A DNA stretch of 64,000 bases. Source: Tachypleus tridentatus. Its lineage: Eukaryota; Arthropoda; Merostomata; Xiphosura; Limulidae. This document shows positions 23,222-36,600 of this stretch, in pieces; position 1 is the stretch's first letter, and each line of letters starts with the position of its first letter. The stretch covers positions 103,897,285-103,961,284 of the forward strand of contig NC_134827.1 of assembly GCF_004210375.1 (NCBI RefSeq), read 5' to 3'. The position numbers and the translations under genes were made by a program. Below the pieces are notes generated by a model. The model was given only the letters and a program-made list of their open reading frames with translations. It searched no databases and was not told the DNA's origin.

Positions 23222-25411
23222 ACACTCAGTAATTTTGTCTATAAGTCCGACAGTTCACTAAAATAAAAGAAACTGCTCATAGTGAACCACACTAAACAAA
23301 ACTATTAATGTTTCACAATCTGTAAAAGTGCTGACACTTCAAAAGATTAAGTCCTTATTTCTATATTTTCGTACGTTCCTTTAATTGTTTGTTCTGTAGT
23401 AACACGTTGGTTCACATACGTACTGACGGACCATTTATTGAAAACTCTGGTAGTATTTGATTTTAGTCCAAATTGGGTCGTATATTATTCAACGTTTCTT
23501 TTTGAAATTCTGAATGGTGTTATAAGTTGAAGGGCATTTCATTTATTCCAGATAAAAGACCCCACAATAGTGAAACTACTTGTGGTGTATCGTACAGAAA
23601 GGATTATTTACCTGTTTTCTCTGTCTCGAAACACAGTTTCAAAACAATAATTAATTAATATAAATCAAATACCACAAAATGTGTGTTTAGATTATTAGAC
23701 GGGAACCTCAGAGAGATTTAGCACAATTCGTATTTTATTTCGAACTGGTTTAAATATTTTAAATCTAAAAAATGAAACAAAATACAACATGTTGATTTAT
23801 GAACAAACGTTAGTGTATCACGAGATGGCATCGTTGTTACATATTCAAAGTTTCTATTTTTTAAGCTACTGAAAACGATATAAATGGAAAACCATTATTA
23901 TAAGATATAAACTCAGGTCTTACTAATAAGTTGCTTTAATGCATGCTTTTGAAACAAAATATAATAAACGTGTTAACAATTTGCTTTGCAAGAACGCATA
24001 TAGAGTACTTCTTTAATAACTGATCATATCTTTGCAGCGCCATTTCTATCTGAAACACTGGTTTTAACATAGACGTATTAATACACCGGAAAACTACTTT
24101 ATTGTGCGGATGTAGACAGTACACACGGTTTAATTTCTATTTATTATCATCACATCATCGTAGGTATTTAGAGACACGATGCAACAAACTTAGCGGTGTA
24201 ACATCAAATATTTCAACAACATCAAGTAAATAAATATAAATATTCATATACAATTTTCCCGGGTGCAAAAAACACAAAAAACTTATAGCTATTAATTAGT
24301 AATAAAGAAAAATGTAAATATGAATCTACCTTAGGAGAAATTTCTCATGTTGTACCCTGTACTTTGAATGACAAATCATAATAGCGCCCCCTATGCCTTG
24401 TATATTTATTCACCAACAAAAGCCTGAGTTTCTAGGTGCTTTATGATAGCTAAAATTTCGTGTGAAAATTGCTTATCACCGTATCAAAGAAACAACAAAA
24501 AACATGATATTATGAAAACCCATTTAAACCACAGCAAGGTTTTTTAAAACGATTCCAAATTTTAAACACAGAAATGCTTTCGAAAATTAAAAGACGTGAC
24601 TGATATGGAATGTTATTTTTCGAACTAAAATTCATTAAATTACGACTTCTACTGAAACGAAACATAGCTATTCGTTGTTTTGTTCAATAGAGTAATAGTT
24701 GCCAACAAACAAAACCACAAAATTTAGTTGTTGTACCGCTATAAGAGATGATTTATCGGTGAAATGGAATATATATATATATGATTTTGTAAGTTGCCAT
24801 ATATCCCGAACATTTATTTGAAATATTCAATAGTATAATTCTACATGAATTTGACTTAATATTCACCTAATTTTCATTACAAAATTACTTCAGGAATTGC
24901 ATTAAAGAGTTTATTTTTTGAGAGAGTTTATAAATGAACCAATTTCAAATTGTATATTCTATTTTTTAAAATACTTTCAAGTAATATTGTAAAGTCAGAT
25001 AAAGAATATATACAGTAATTATATATAAATTCACATTAGTTGTATTTTAAAGTGTAACGATAACAGGATTTCAGGAAATTAAAATTAATTTTTAGCAAGA
25101 CTTTTTATCCCAGTTATTGAGTGAACACCAGTGGATGAATGAAAATGGATACCAGCGTTTAGCGCCATCTCACCATGGGACGAATTTAATATTAAAAGGA
25201 AAAAAAAAATTTTTTTTTTAAAAAAGAAAAGAAGTAAATGTATGGATGACAAATGTCGATCCTTGTGGACAAAAAGTTTCATTCTAAACGAGCTAATGGA
25301 GGGGAAAAAATGTATATTATATATTACAACCAAGAGTGTGACAGATTGCTAATTTGCAAAAATATACATACATATATACATGTATATATTTATAAATATT
25401 TATGAAGTATT
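23222..25411. other. Intergenic AT-rich sequence, nothing recognised
   Basis: No coding region, SINE or tandem array was seen. There is low-complexity A/T around 25198-25235 and short (AT)n around 24770 and 25350-25400. Confidence 0.5.
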
Positions 25412-25688
25412 AGTTTGTATGCTTTTATGAATTTCATGCAAAGCTACACAAGGGCTATCTGCGCTAGCCGTCCCTAATTTAGCAGTGTAAGACTAGAGGT
25501 AAGGCAGCTAATCATCACCACCCACCGCCAACTCTTGACCTACTCTTTTACCAACGAATAGTGGGATTGACCGTAACTTTATAACAACCCCACGGCTGAA
25601 AGGGCGAGCATGTTTGGTGTGATGGGATTCGAACCCTCGGCTCTCGGATTACGAGTCGAGTGCCTTAACCATCTGGCCATGCCGGGAC
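25412..25688 (-). repeat. SINE family A copy
   Basis: Reverse copy from GAATTTCATGCAAAGCTACA to CATCTGGCCATGCCGGGACC, with B box GGGTTCGAATCCCA on the reverse strand. Confidence 0.92.
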
Positions 25689-27238
25689 CTTTATAAAGTG
25701 ATTATCTTAGATTTCTATGTATTCATACACCATCTTCTGAAACAACAATAACTAAACAAGAACAGACATTATTAGACCACTACTTAACAATCATAGAAAC
25801 CAATACGTATGGTAAAAGATGAATGATATGGCATCGGAACGTTTTAAGATTCAAACTGTGGACATCAACAACTCTCACTGTTACTGGTTTGTAATAGTGT
25901 AGTAGACGTAGAATGACCAGAACAGGAACAGTCCAGTTGTTGTCCAGTAGTTTAAAATGGTCATTACAAATTTTAAGTAATTTAATTTGTTGAACTGTTT
26001 CACAATGTTTCCTGATGTATTAGTACTGGCAATATTTTTTAAAACAAAGGTCACGAACTTTATTTGTTCGCAAGAACGAAACAAATTATTAAAAACAGTT
26101 AAATTATCCACTTTATCCAATTTGATGTAACTTGGTTTCTTCCTATTCAAACTTATTTAATAATCAATAATATTTTAGACCATAATACCTTTAGTTTCTA
26201 GCATTGCCTTAAACCTGTTTAGAGCTATTTTTACGAAGAATGAGTGAATGAAACGTAGAAAAGTTGTTTTGTTTTTATTTATTAAGTGTGCTTTGACGAT
26301 GACCACCGCATTTACAATCTCCATAGTCATACATGCGCAGACCTGGATTTATCACGTCAGCGAGTCAAACAGACCTATTGTATTCTTGATTCGATGTGAC
26401 TGATAATTTGATGGGTTTTTTTTTCGTAAAATCGGGACACTGAGACAAACTACCAAAACAATGACATTTTCCTGGTAAAACTGGGACGTATGGTCACTAT
26501 AAGTTCATGCTTCGGAAACACCTGAGCAACCACGAGGAGTTTGGTGAACCAATCGCTTATTTAATGCCCACCTACAGTTCCAACACGGTGTAACAAATAT
26601 TTGTGACTAGAGGTTCTAAGTTGTACCAATAGATGTCAGGCAAGTAACATATTTCTGCAAGAGGTCATCTTGAAAAACACTTGACGTTCTACCAAAATTG
26701 GGCTATAAATCTTTTTCCCAGCTGGACTTTGGAATAAAGATAAGAGTGAGTGTAGAACATGGAACTATCTGATATTATAATCAAAACTTTTCTAACTTTT
26801 GTACTGTCTCGGCCAAGGTATTTATCCACCACATGAATACTATATCCGACAGACAACAAAAAAATGCACTGAACGTCTACTTTTGTGCTAGTAAGTAACA
26901 TCTTTTCGCAGAATCCCAGTTTCGGTCTAAATTACAATGAAATCACAGACAGGGATCCAAGATAAACGCCGCTTTTTATCACCGAAATACAGCTTGGTTC
27001 CTTCTTTTTTCTTTAATGGCCGATTTTGGGTTCTTGGTTCTTTTCAGCAAGCTGACTGGGCAGGAACTGTTACACCTTACACAACACGAATCAATGTAAA
27101 ACTAAATTAACCATTAGCTTTCCAACAATTGCCAAGAGCGTTTCACCAAGCTGCTGTTTATTGTTTTTCAGCTGTAGTGTAATAAATAAATAAACTGGTG
27201 TTTCAGTATTGTTGGTGGGAAGGTATACTTGTTTCTTG
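25689..27238. other. 3' flank of lim3; nothing else recognised
   Basis: Contains the lim3 3' UTR by position. Open frames at 25881-26150 and 26689-26901 (minus) show no domain. A poly-A signal could not be chosen with confidence: AATAAA occurs in reverse as TTTATT near 27183-27190, about 50 bp after the stop. Confidence 0.45.
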
Positions 27239-27639
27239 TCACTCAACATCATCTGTCCAGGGTCCTGGGCTCTGAGAGAAGTCTCGATAACTATGGTGTT
27301 TTCCTTCTTCATTCAGTTCGGAAGAAGAAAAACCTGGGCCAGATGAACGTACCGTTCTTCCTGGTTGTAATATCTGTGGACTAACTGATAATCTAAATGG
27401 TTCTCCTCCATAGCCCATAGAACCTGGTTGTAGGTATGAAAGAGGTATGGTTGTGTTAGGACTTTGGTTACCAGATACGTAAGGATGGATTCCACGACCA
27501 AAGAAGGAGTGTCCTCTTGGATACACAAGTCCATTTGGCTCTTGAAGTGGAAATGGAACAAGTGAGTGTTCCCGATCAACCGGTACAGCGCCACCTGGTG
27601 GATGTTCAAAAGACTCCGCGGGTCGTAGTTCTAGCTGCT
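27239..27639 (-). CDS. lim3: lim3 exon 5 (C-terminal tail and stop)
   Basis: A 401-bp exon with acceptor CGTTTTACAG. Read in the frame set by exon 4 it encodes [20 protein letters not shown] and a Gly/Pro/Ser-rich region, ending [14 protein letters not shown] then TGA at 27241-27239. The closing motif corresponds to the SPASWLDEVD-like end of vertebrate LHX3. Confidence 0.93.
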
Positions 27640-30600
27640 CTGTAAAACGAACAGAATTTTTTTATAATGGAAATTTTTACAATGATTATGAAATTAATCA
27701 GAATTAGTGAAGCAATCGCTTATCAGTGAAGTCATACTGTCTAAAGATTGTAACGTGTTATCTATCACCGCTTACACGTGATATTATGAGGAATATTGTG
27801 CTAGTTTTAAACTCTGTGTAAACCCAGTCGTAAAATAAGTTTTATTAAACTACACACATCAAATAATTTTTTTGCGTAGTTTGTAAGAAACTATCCCCTG
27901 AAAGGACTATAATATGCGTAAGAAATGGATGAGATCTACTTAATGCAGAAATTCAAAGACAGCAAGGCCTTATAGATATGCAGCGCTCAGCTCGCAATCT
28001 GCGTGTTGCGGGTTCGAATCCCCGTCACACCAAATGTGTTCGCTCTTTAAGCCATGGGGCGTTACAAAGTGACGGTCAATTCCACTATTCGTTGGTAAAA
28101 GAGTAGCCCAAGAGTCGCCGGTGGGCGGTGGCAACTAACTGCCTTCCCTCTAGTCTACCACTTATAAATTAGGGGCGGCTAGTGGAGATAGCCCTCATGT
28201 AACTTTGAGCAAAAGAGATGACGCAGCCTTTGAGTGATCTTCAATGTGAATGAATATGAGTTGTTAGTGAAAGGCATGAAATGTGAACGTTAGCAATGTA
28301 TACAAATGACTGTATCACCATGGAAGGGGTGTGGGTGGGGGGGGTGTATTATTTCGTCAGAAATGTTGGGACTTCTGCTTCACATTTTTGAAAACCTCCA
28401 AGGGCTGAAAATATTTTTTTAAAAATAACAAATCTAAAATTAATGTCTTACGACAAGTAGAATTATAACCTTTATCTTACTATTATTGTCCACCCCTAAT
28501 ACGATGGATTTGACATGTTTTGTTTTTTCTCTCTCTCTCTCTCTCGAAACTAGCTTCATGTTGATATCATGTTTCTGGGATGACGTAACAGTTTAATATT
28601 ATGGTAGTAACAATCACGTGCTTTTCCGCATTGTGCAAAAGCTAACTGTGATATCTCCTCCCCCACATCCACGTTTTGTCGCCATTATAGGAATTTTATA
28701 TAATTTCGTCACCAAGAAACTGTCGCCGTGTGTGCTAACACTAAACCTCCAGTCGCACCGACCATCGTAACAGTTTGATATTGTGTTATTACCAGTCTGA
28801 GTTTATTATGGTAAGGAAGTAGAAACAACATTGAAAACCAATAACAACGTCCAGTTCTTTCTTTTTCTCCAAGTTTCGTGAGTCACTCTCTTGTCTTTAT
28901 ATCTGAAATCAAGTGTTCACTGACCTACGACGTTAAGTTCAATCTCTAAACTTTAATTTAGCTCCAAGAACGTGTGCACGTGCTTAGACTTATGCATAAA
29001 ACATTGTTAATTAGGGTGAACTGTAGCATATTAAGGCGTTTATTAGCGCGTGTGTATGTCCAACCCCTAGTAACAGATTTGGCCGCACGGGCGCACTGTT
29101 CAAAATAATGGAATTTTTAATCATAGTACAGTATCGGTTCAAAACATGGTATTAGCGTAATTTCCCAATAACTATACGAAACATGGGAGAACCGTGCACG
29201 TGTCAATACGTTGAAAGTCTAATAAACTTACACGGCTATAAACAAATAAATGTTACTGCTGAATGTTGAATTAACCTGGGGAAATCAACCGAGTTGAAAT
29301 CCGCCCTCTAATGCCATATTTGATTAAAATACTTTCATTGAGTTTTTCACCAAATAATAGGTTTGTTTTGTTTGTTTTTTTGACTGAGGGCTATCTGCGC
29401 TAGCCATACTTAGTTTAGCAGTGTAAGACTAGAGGTATTTGTATGTTTGTTTTTGAATTTCGCGCAAAGTTACACAAGGGCTATCTGCGCTAGCCGTTCC
29501 TAATTTAGCAGTGTAAGACTAGAGGGAAGGCAGCTAGTCATCACCACCCGCCGCCAACTCTTGGGCTACTCTTTTACCAACGAATAGTGGGATTTATCGT
29601 TCAATTATAACGCCCCCACGCCTTAAAAGGCGTGCATGTTTGATGTGACGGGGATTCGAACCCCTGATCTTAGGATCACTAGTCGAGTGCCTTAACCACC
29701 TGGCCGTGCTGGGCCGAGGAGGATGGGAGGTAGCGCTTATGAAGGGTTATTCTGTGATTGTCATTGAACTATTATTTTGTGCTTTAAAAATACCTGTGTA
29801 TACTGAATCCATATCTTCATCTGTTTTATAACAGTGTATTGTACCTCTGCTTTGCTGGTCTACGTTGTCAGGGGAGCCAGGTGACGTTGACGTCGGTGTT
29901 GAAGAAGCCGAAAGATTCTGTTTCAAACTCCCACGTGCATTCCGGAAGTACTCCCCCCATCGATTTTTTCCGGCGTCTTTTTTGAGTCGCTTCTCTTTAG
30001 CTCTCCGATTCTGAAACCAGACCTGGACTACCCTCATATCGAGACCTGTGTCCTGGCTTAACTGTTCTCTGACATGGCGGGCTGGTTTAGAAGTGTTATC
30101 ATAGGCCGTTTTAAGGGTTTCTAGCTGTTTGGCCGATATTGTAGTTCTGGGCCTCTTACTCGCCCCATCTGCTGGAAATATTTACAATTAACATCAGTTT
30201 TTAGGGTTTATAATATAAACACACACGAGTTAATAAGTTAGGCCAAACTTATAGAAGTCAGGCTCAAGCGTTAACGAAGTGAAGGTCGTTTCCTCGAAGA
30301 AAAACAATGTTTGGTTTAAAAGTTTGAAATGAGCCTGTTTAATTTTATTTTTATTTCTAGGCTCTTTTCTATAGTAACAAGACAAAATTATCGTTATTTT
30401 GTTTGCACTTGCTACATTCGTATAAAACTAAGGTTGAAGCAAATTATGTCAACAAACCTGAAGTAACTTAAGATAAAATAAATAACGGATTACAAAAAGT
30501 CCAGTGTCGAAAAATAACGGAATCACAAAAAGTCCAGTGTCAAAATAATAACGGATCACAAATAGTGAAATGTCCAGTGACAAAATAAATAACGGACCAC

Positions 30601-33600
30601 AAAAAGTCCAGTGTCAAAATAATATAACGGACCACACAAAGTCTAGTACCACCAGTGGTAAAAACAAAAAACGTGCTTTATAAGAGTCCAATGTCAAAAT
30701 AATATAACGGACCACAAAATGTCTAGTGCCACCGGTGGTAAAAACAAAAAAACGTGCTTTACAAGAGTCCAGTGTCAAAATAATATAACGGACCACAAAA
30801 GTCTAGTACCACCAGTGGTAAAACAAAAAAAACGTGCTTTATAAGAGTCCAGTGTCAAAATAATATAACGGACCACAAACTGTCTAGTGTCAACAAAAAG
30901 AAAGAAACAAATGAAATTTTCAATCTGAATGGTACCTAATGCGCATGTGTGATATTAACCCTTCAGTTCAGCTACAGTTTTCTATAGTTCTCAGGAAGGT
31001 TGCCAATCGGTAGTGCCCATAACAACAACGGGGTTTGTCTCGCTTTATGAACCAAATAACGGCATTGACTGTCTTTTCATAACGCAGACGGAAATAACAG
31101 TGTGTTGTGTATTTAGTAGTACTACATCTCAAATCCCGGATATTTTGGTTTGATATACATATATAAAGTTCTTACTAATAATTTACAGAATCAGAATTGA
31201 TGTTCATAACTTTTATTTTACACAATTATCCCTAATGAATGTTAATTTAGTATTTTTAATAATATTATCGGCTAGTAATCTGGATCTTTCAAACAACACG
31301 TTCCAACGTGAAGCACTTCTATCATTTTATTTTAATTATTTGGGTAGAACAGACTGTTGTAATTATAATAATGTGACGACCCCTATCGTCTTAGTAATAA
31401 CCCTTTATATAAAAAAAAAATTCCTTTCACCGTAAATAACCTTGAGTCTTAAGCCTTAAGCTTCATTATTATTCTCTCAGCCATAAATAACTTGAATCAT
31501 AACTTGAAAGTTACGCTGATAAACCTGTTTGGATTCGTTTAAATTAATTACTGGGCATTTTGGAAACTTAGGGACTACTACGTCATGTTAACTGTGTTTT
31601 ACCATAGCAAAAACACATCGGGCTATCTGCTGTGTCTACTTCTGATTTTAACATTATAAATCCCAAGACTTACCGCTATTCCAGCGGGAGACGTATTATG
31701 CAGAAATCACTCGACGTCTCAGATATGACGTTTCCAAAAACCGTCACAGAAATGAAAATACTAATGGGTTAAATATACTTCAAGTTTACCGGTGTCGTGT
31801 ATTAGTGTATCGTCTCAGTAACTACATAATTTTAATGTAATTTTACTTGGTAAAAAACTTAAATTTCAAATTTTAAAAAAGAACAAACAAATCAAACTCT
31901 CCCTTCTTGATGACGAGAAACCTACTTTAAATAAAAATGTATCTCAGAACGGCTCGTGCGGGTATTACACTTTCACTGATAAGCAGAGAACAACGTTTCA
32001 ACCTTCCTAGGCCATCTCCAGGTTAAGAAAGAGAGAGTTTGAATGTGACCATTAACAAACACATGTTTTAAGGACGAGAGTATAAACGGGTACCGGATTG
32101 TAGGGGGCGGTGCAGGTAGATGTTAGGTTATTAATTAGTATAGATACAAAGGTGTTCCTTTATATTGGTTTACTTTTGGTTTTAGTTGCTGTATAAGTAG
32201 GACTTTGATTTTGCGTTTGTTTATATTTGTTTTCCTACTTAGTATTTGAGTGTTTTCTTTGGTTATGTTGTGTTTATTTGACTTGCAGTGTTCAAAAACG
32301 TGTGAAGATGTTTTTTTGTGTTCTTTGAATCTAGTTTCCATTTTTCTGCTTGTTTCTCCAATATAGAAATCGTGAAAGTTGTTGCATTGCATTTTATAAA
32401 TTATGTTGGTGTTGTGTTTGTCAGTGTAGTTTTTACATAATATGGACTTTAGTTTTGTACCTGGTTTTTGTATAAATTTGGTGTTTACTGGAATGTTGTG
32501 TTCTGTTATAATTAATAACCTAACATCCACCTGCAACGCCCCTACAATTCGGTACCCGTTTCTACTCTTGTCCTTAAAACATGTCTGTCAACGGTCACAT
32601 TCAAACGCACTCTTTTTTTAACCGGAAGATCACCTAGGAAGGTCGAAACGTTGTTCTCTCCTTATCAATAAAAGTGTTAATACCCATACCAGCTGTTCTG
32701 AAAGACACAAACTCTCTTTCACAATGAAGTAACTAGTTGAACGTGAAGTAAACCGAGACAGCATGCCATTATGACAAACAATTGGCCAGCGTAATCTTAC
32801 CACGACATTTTGCAGTTTCATAGTCTATTTTACACACGAGCTTGTTGTCTTCCATCAGATAGAACTGGTCTCCAGTATTTAATTGGCGTTTGCAGAGAAT
32901 ACAAGAGAAACAGTGCAGGTGGTACACACTGTCCTGAGCTCGTCTCACAACTTGGTTCGGAGGAATGCCCTGTTCACAGTTCGCACATTTCGTTCCAAAT
33001 TTCCTGGAAAAGTTCAAACATAACTTTATGTATTTTTTTAATTGTTCATTTATCTGTTTTAGAGCAAAGCCACATTGGGTTATCTGCTGTGTCCATTGCG
33101 GGGAACTGAACCTTGGATTTTAGTGTTATAAGTTTCTAGATTTACCAGAGTCTCACCGAGTTTATTGGTAAATGTTTATTAATTGTGGCGAGAATAACAC
33201 GTATTTTATCAGTCGATTTATAGAGTCGCCAAGGATACTAGACTTCTTATTCGTACAAAATTTTTGAGAGCGTTTTTAAAGAAAAGAATAAAAATCGAAA
33301 TAAACTAAAAAACACGTGCATATTAATTAATTATTTTTATATACAACATGCTGTTTGTTCCGTTGGGACAGAGGCAGTTATACAGATTTACGACGCTAGA
33401 ATCAGGGGTTCGATTTCCCTCGGTGAACGCAGCAGTTGGCAATAAGAAACACACACACACACATATCATGTTACTCAGAATAAATTACGGAAAGAGGCGC
33501 TGATCAGAAATGTCTAACTTGTATAATCATAGATTCTTTGTTCAATGTTTATTTAAAATCTTAGCTAATTCCGAAATTTTCCGCATGGAGGTGGTTCACA

Positions 33601-36600
33601 CCTTAAGCAAGCGTTTATATTTCGAATAAAAACAAAAAATGACACAATATTGGCTTTTATTGATTTTTTTTTATCAAGCACAAAGACACGGAAAGGGCTA
33701 TCTCTACTGTGCCAACTAAAGATATATATGAAACCTGGTTTTTAGTGTCATTATGTTTTAGACTTACCGTTGAGCCACTAGGGGGCGACCCCTAGAATGA
33801 TATTATAATATTTTTTTTAAGTCTTAACTTCAGTTTAATTTAAAACATACTTGAAAAAAACAGCATTCTGAATTTATGTGTTTTTCTCTGTGTGTGTTTG
33901 TTTAAAACTAATTTGTGCTCAAAATTTATAAATAATAAATCAAATTTATTAAGTTTGATTTGACTGAAAAATATTAAAATTCGATGAAAGATCACAAAGT
34001 TAAATAAAAATATTGTCAAAAATAAATACACGCCATCTTTCGGAGATCGTTTACAATAACAAACTTGTAAACTTTACGAAAGATCGCAGCTTGTGTTAAA
34101 ATGTTTTAGTTTTCTTTTACATATTTAAATTAATAGGGAAACGCTCTTTATCAGGAAATTGCATAAAATTGTTTGTTTCGAATTTCGTGCACAGCTAAAC
34201 GCAGCTAGTCGTCACTACCCACCGCCAACTCTTGACCTACTCTTTTATTAACCATTGACCGTCACCTTATAACGCCCCTGCTGCTAAAAGGACGAACATG
34301 TTTGGCTTGGATTCGAACTTGGAGGACGTTATTATAAGACAGTTCATCCCCCGATTCGATTAGTTTGCGTAAAAAAGTAGCTGAAGAGTTGGCGGTGAGT
34401 GGTATTGACTAACTGGCATCCCTTTAATTTATCACTTCTAAATCAAGAACACCTAGCGCAGATAACCATCGAGTACCCTTGTGCCAAATTCAAACCAATC
34501 CTTGTACATTTTTTTTCGAATTTTAGGGACCCGCCCTCTCCTGGGAAATCCGAAAACATTATCAAATAGGCTTGTTAGTTAATAAACTACGTAAGTAAAA
34601 TTCTTTTCCGAAATGAAACTCCTGCAATGGAGAAGAACCATTGTTGAACTACAGGTAATACTACAGCTTTGGATGAATTGTAATACTTATACTAGCCTTT
34701 CGATGACTAGCAAAAACACTTCAAGTCATGACCTGGGTCATTTTAACCGTGTCTGAAACCTTGCATAGATGATGTACTTACTTAAAAAAGTCTTCCTTGC
34801 AGAAGACTGTCTCGTTTCTGGAGAAGCACTTGTTAGTGAGCTGGACCTCACATTCAGAGCACTTGAGACATCTGGCGTGCCATGATCTGTCGAGAACCTT
34901 CAAGATAAAACGATCCAGTATGGGTTCTTCACATCCTGCACATTTCGGAATGGTAGCTACAGTAAAAAAACAAAAAAAGACATTAAACTCCTGAATTTAA
35001 AGAACCAGATATATGTAAGTTTATTTCAAATATTATGGTATGTTCAACTCTTATAAGTCACATGTAAAAGTTGTGACATCTGTCACACAAAGTGACTCTC
35101 ATGATGAAGAATATACACAAAAATAGTAAATCAGTACTTCACATGTGACCGGTAATGAGTATAGCCTATTAAATATAATGTTGTTGAGAATACATATTAT
35201 TGTCAATTGGATTATTAGCGATATTTTCGGACGTAATCCCAACAATATCACATGAAGTTCGTTCGTCTTAGAATATTTAAGATAGTCCTAAATTCATATA
35301 CTTACAATGCAAAATACCTTTTACAATAAGCATATTATAATAAAAGGTAAACACGATGAAATTTATATATATTAAACATTATAACCAATACTGTTAATAA
35401 AATTAACACTGAAGAAATAATAGAGTATAGTTTATTTGTTATGTATGCATATTGTTGTAACGATTTTCATTGTTGGACGGGATTGAATTATTCAGTCAAA
35501 AGAACAATTCATAGTCCAGTCCACCTAATGATAACAAAAACGTTTTACTTCTTCAGTTACTAGTTGTTCACGTTAGCTTAACTAAAGTTTACTGATAGGC
35601 CTAAGTGCATAGCAGACACAAATACAAGAAATTCCTTACTTGGTAATGTTTTATGTACGTATGTCACTTTATCGAAACTCTATTTCTTCGTGAAACAAAA
35701 GTCATTATTCATGAACTGACTGTTTGACTGTGAGTGACAGCCAACACTAACTATCAAACTTGCTAATTCAATAATCAGGAATGTACTGTAATATACTTAC
35801 AAAGCAATAGCCATACAACTTAGCCCCACTTGCAATTTATATTGTTCAAATAGTATCTTAACATTCTGGAAGATTCCAGCCATTAGCCACGCCCAACATA
35901 TGACGTCAAAACTCCCTCTGTCAAAACAACAACACAAATTCCTAAAATAAAAATGGAACATACTTTACGGAAAGCAGCCGTGAGTACAATATACACATAC
36001 AGATATCTCTGTGATAACTCGCGTCTTCCCTCTAATCTTACACTGCTAAATTAGGGACAGCTAGCGCAGACAACCCTTGTGTACCTTTGCGCGAAATTCG
36101 AAACAAACCAACCACCGCCAACTCTTGGGCCTCTCTTTTATCAACGAAGAGCAGTATTGGCCGTGACATTATAACGACCCCATAGCTGAAAGGGTGAGCA
36201 TGTTTGGTGTGACGAGGATTCGAACCCGCGACTCTCAGATATACTAGTCGAGTGCCTTATCCATCTGGCCATGCCGGACCGACTAAAAAGGAAGGCAGCT
36301 AGTCACCAGCACCCACCGCCAACTCTTGCGCTACTCTTTTACCAACGAATATGGGATTTACCGTCAGTTTATAATGCCTCCACGTATGAATGGATGAGCA
36401 TGTTCGGCGACTGTAACTCGGACCCACGACCTTCAGACTGCGAATCAAGCACCCTAATCGCCAAGCAAAGAAACGAATCACCATAAAAAAATGAATAATT
36501 CAAATAGTATATTATTTGGTCACTTGAAGATTCTCCATTAAAATGTTAGCTCGTAGTTTGTTGTAATGAGTGAAGTGCACGTGACCGTTGACAATATATA

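Larger units (their letters stand above)
27640..29793 (-). other. lim3 intron 4
   Basis: Bounded by ACACAG|GTATTT and CGTTTTACAG. It holds two family A SINEs (27965-28214 and 29441-29715), a partial third at 29360-29434 and a short (CT)n at 28530-28546. The stretch 28550-29280 contains no repeat I recognise and includes a homeodomain-type site TTAATTAGG near 29008, so it could hold regulatory sequence. Confidence 0.7.
30172..32800 (-). other. lim3 intron 3 with a tandem repeat and a Penelope-like element
   Basis: Bounded by CGTG|GTAAGA and TTCCAG. It contains the 80-bp array at 30480-30900, a family C SINE at 31600-31692 and the Penelope-like element at 31937-32705. Confidence 0.8.
33004..34781 (-). 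other. lim3 intron 2
   Basis: Bounded by TTTAA|GTAAGT and ACTTTTCCAG. It contains family C SINE copies at 33050-33150, 33357-33465 and 33660-33790 and an inverted pair of family A fragments at 34171-34497. No other exon was seen. Confidence 0.75.

Noticed and set aside
27313..27609. 98-codon minus-strand frame ([18 protein letters not shown]...)
   Set aside because: Overlaps lim3 exon 5 in another frame; the exon 5 frame is fixed by phase and by the conserved C-terminal motif.
32810..33109. 99-codon plus-strand frame
   Set aside because: It is the antisense shadow of the lim3 LIM2 exon.
35780..35830. Alternative lim3 first exon with ATG followed by a GTAAGT donor
   Set aside because: The ATG frame exits in phase 2 whereas exon 2 needs phase 1, and the correct phase has a stop just upstream.
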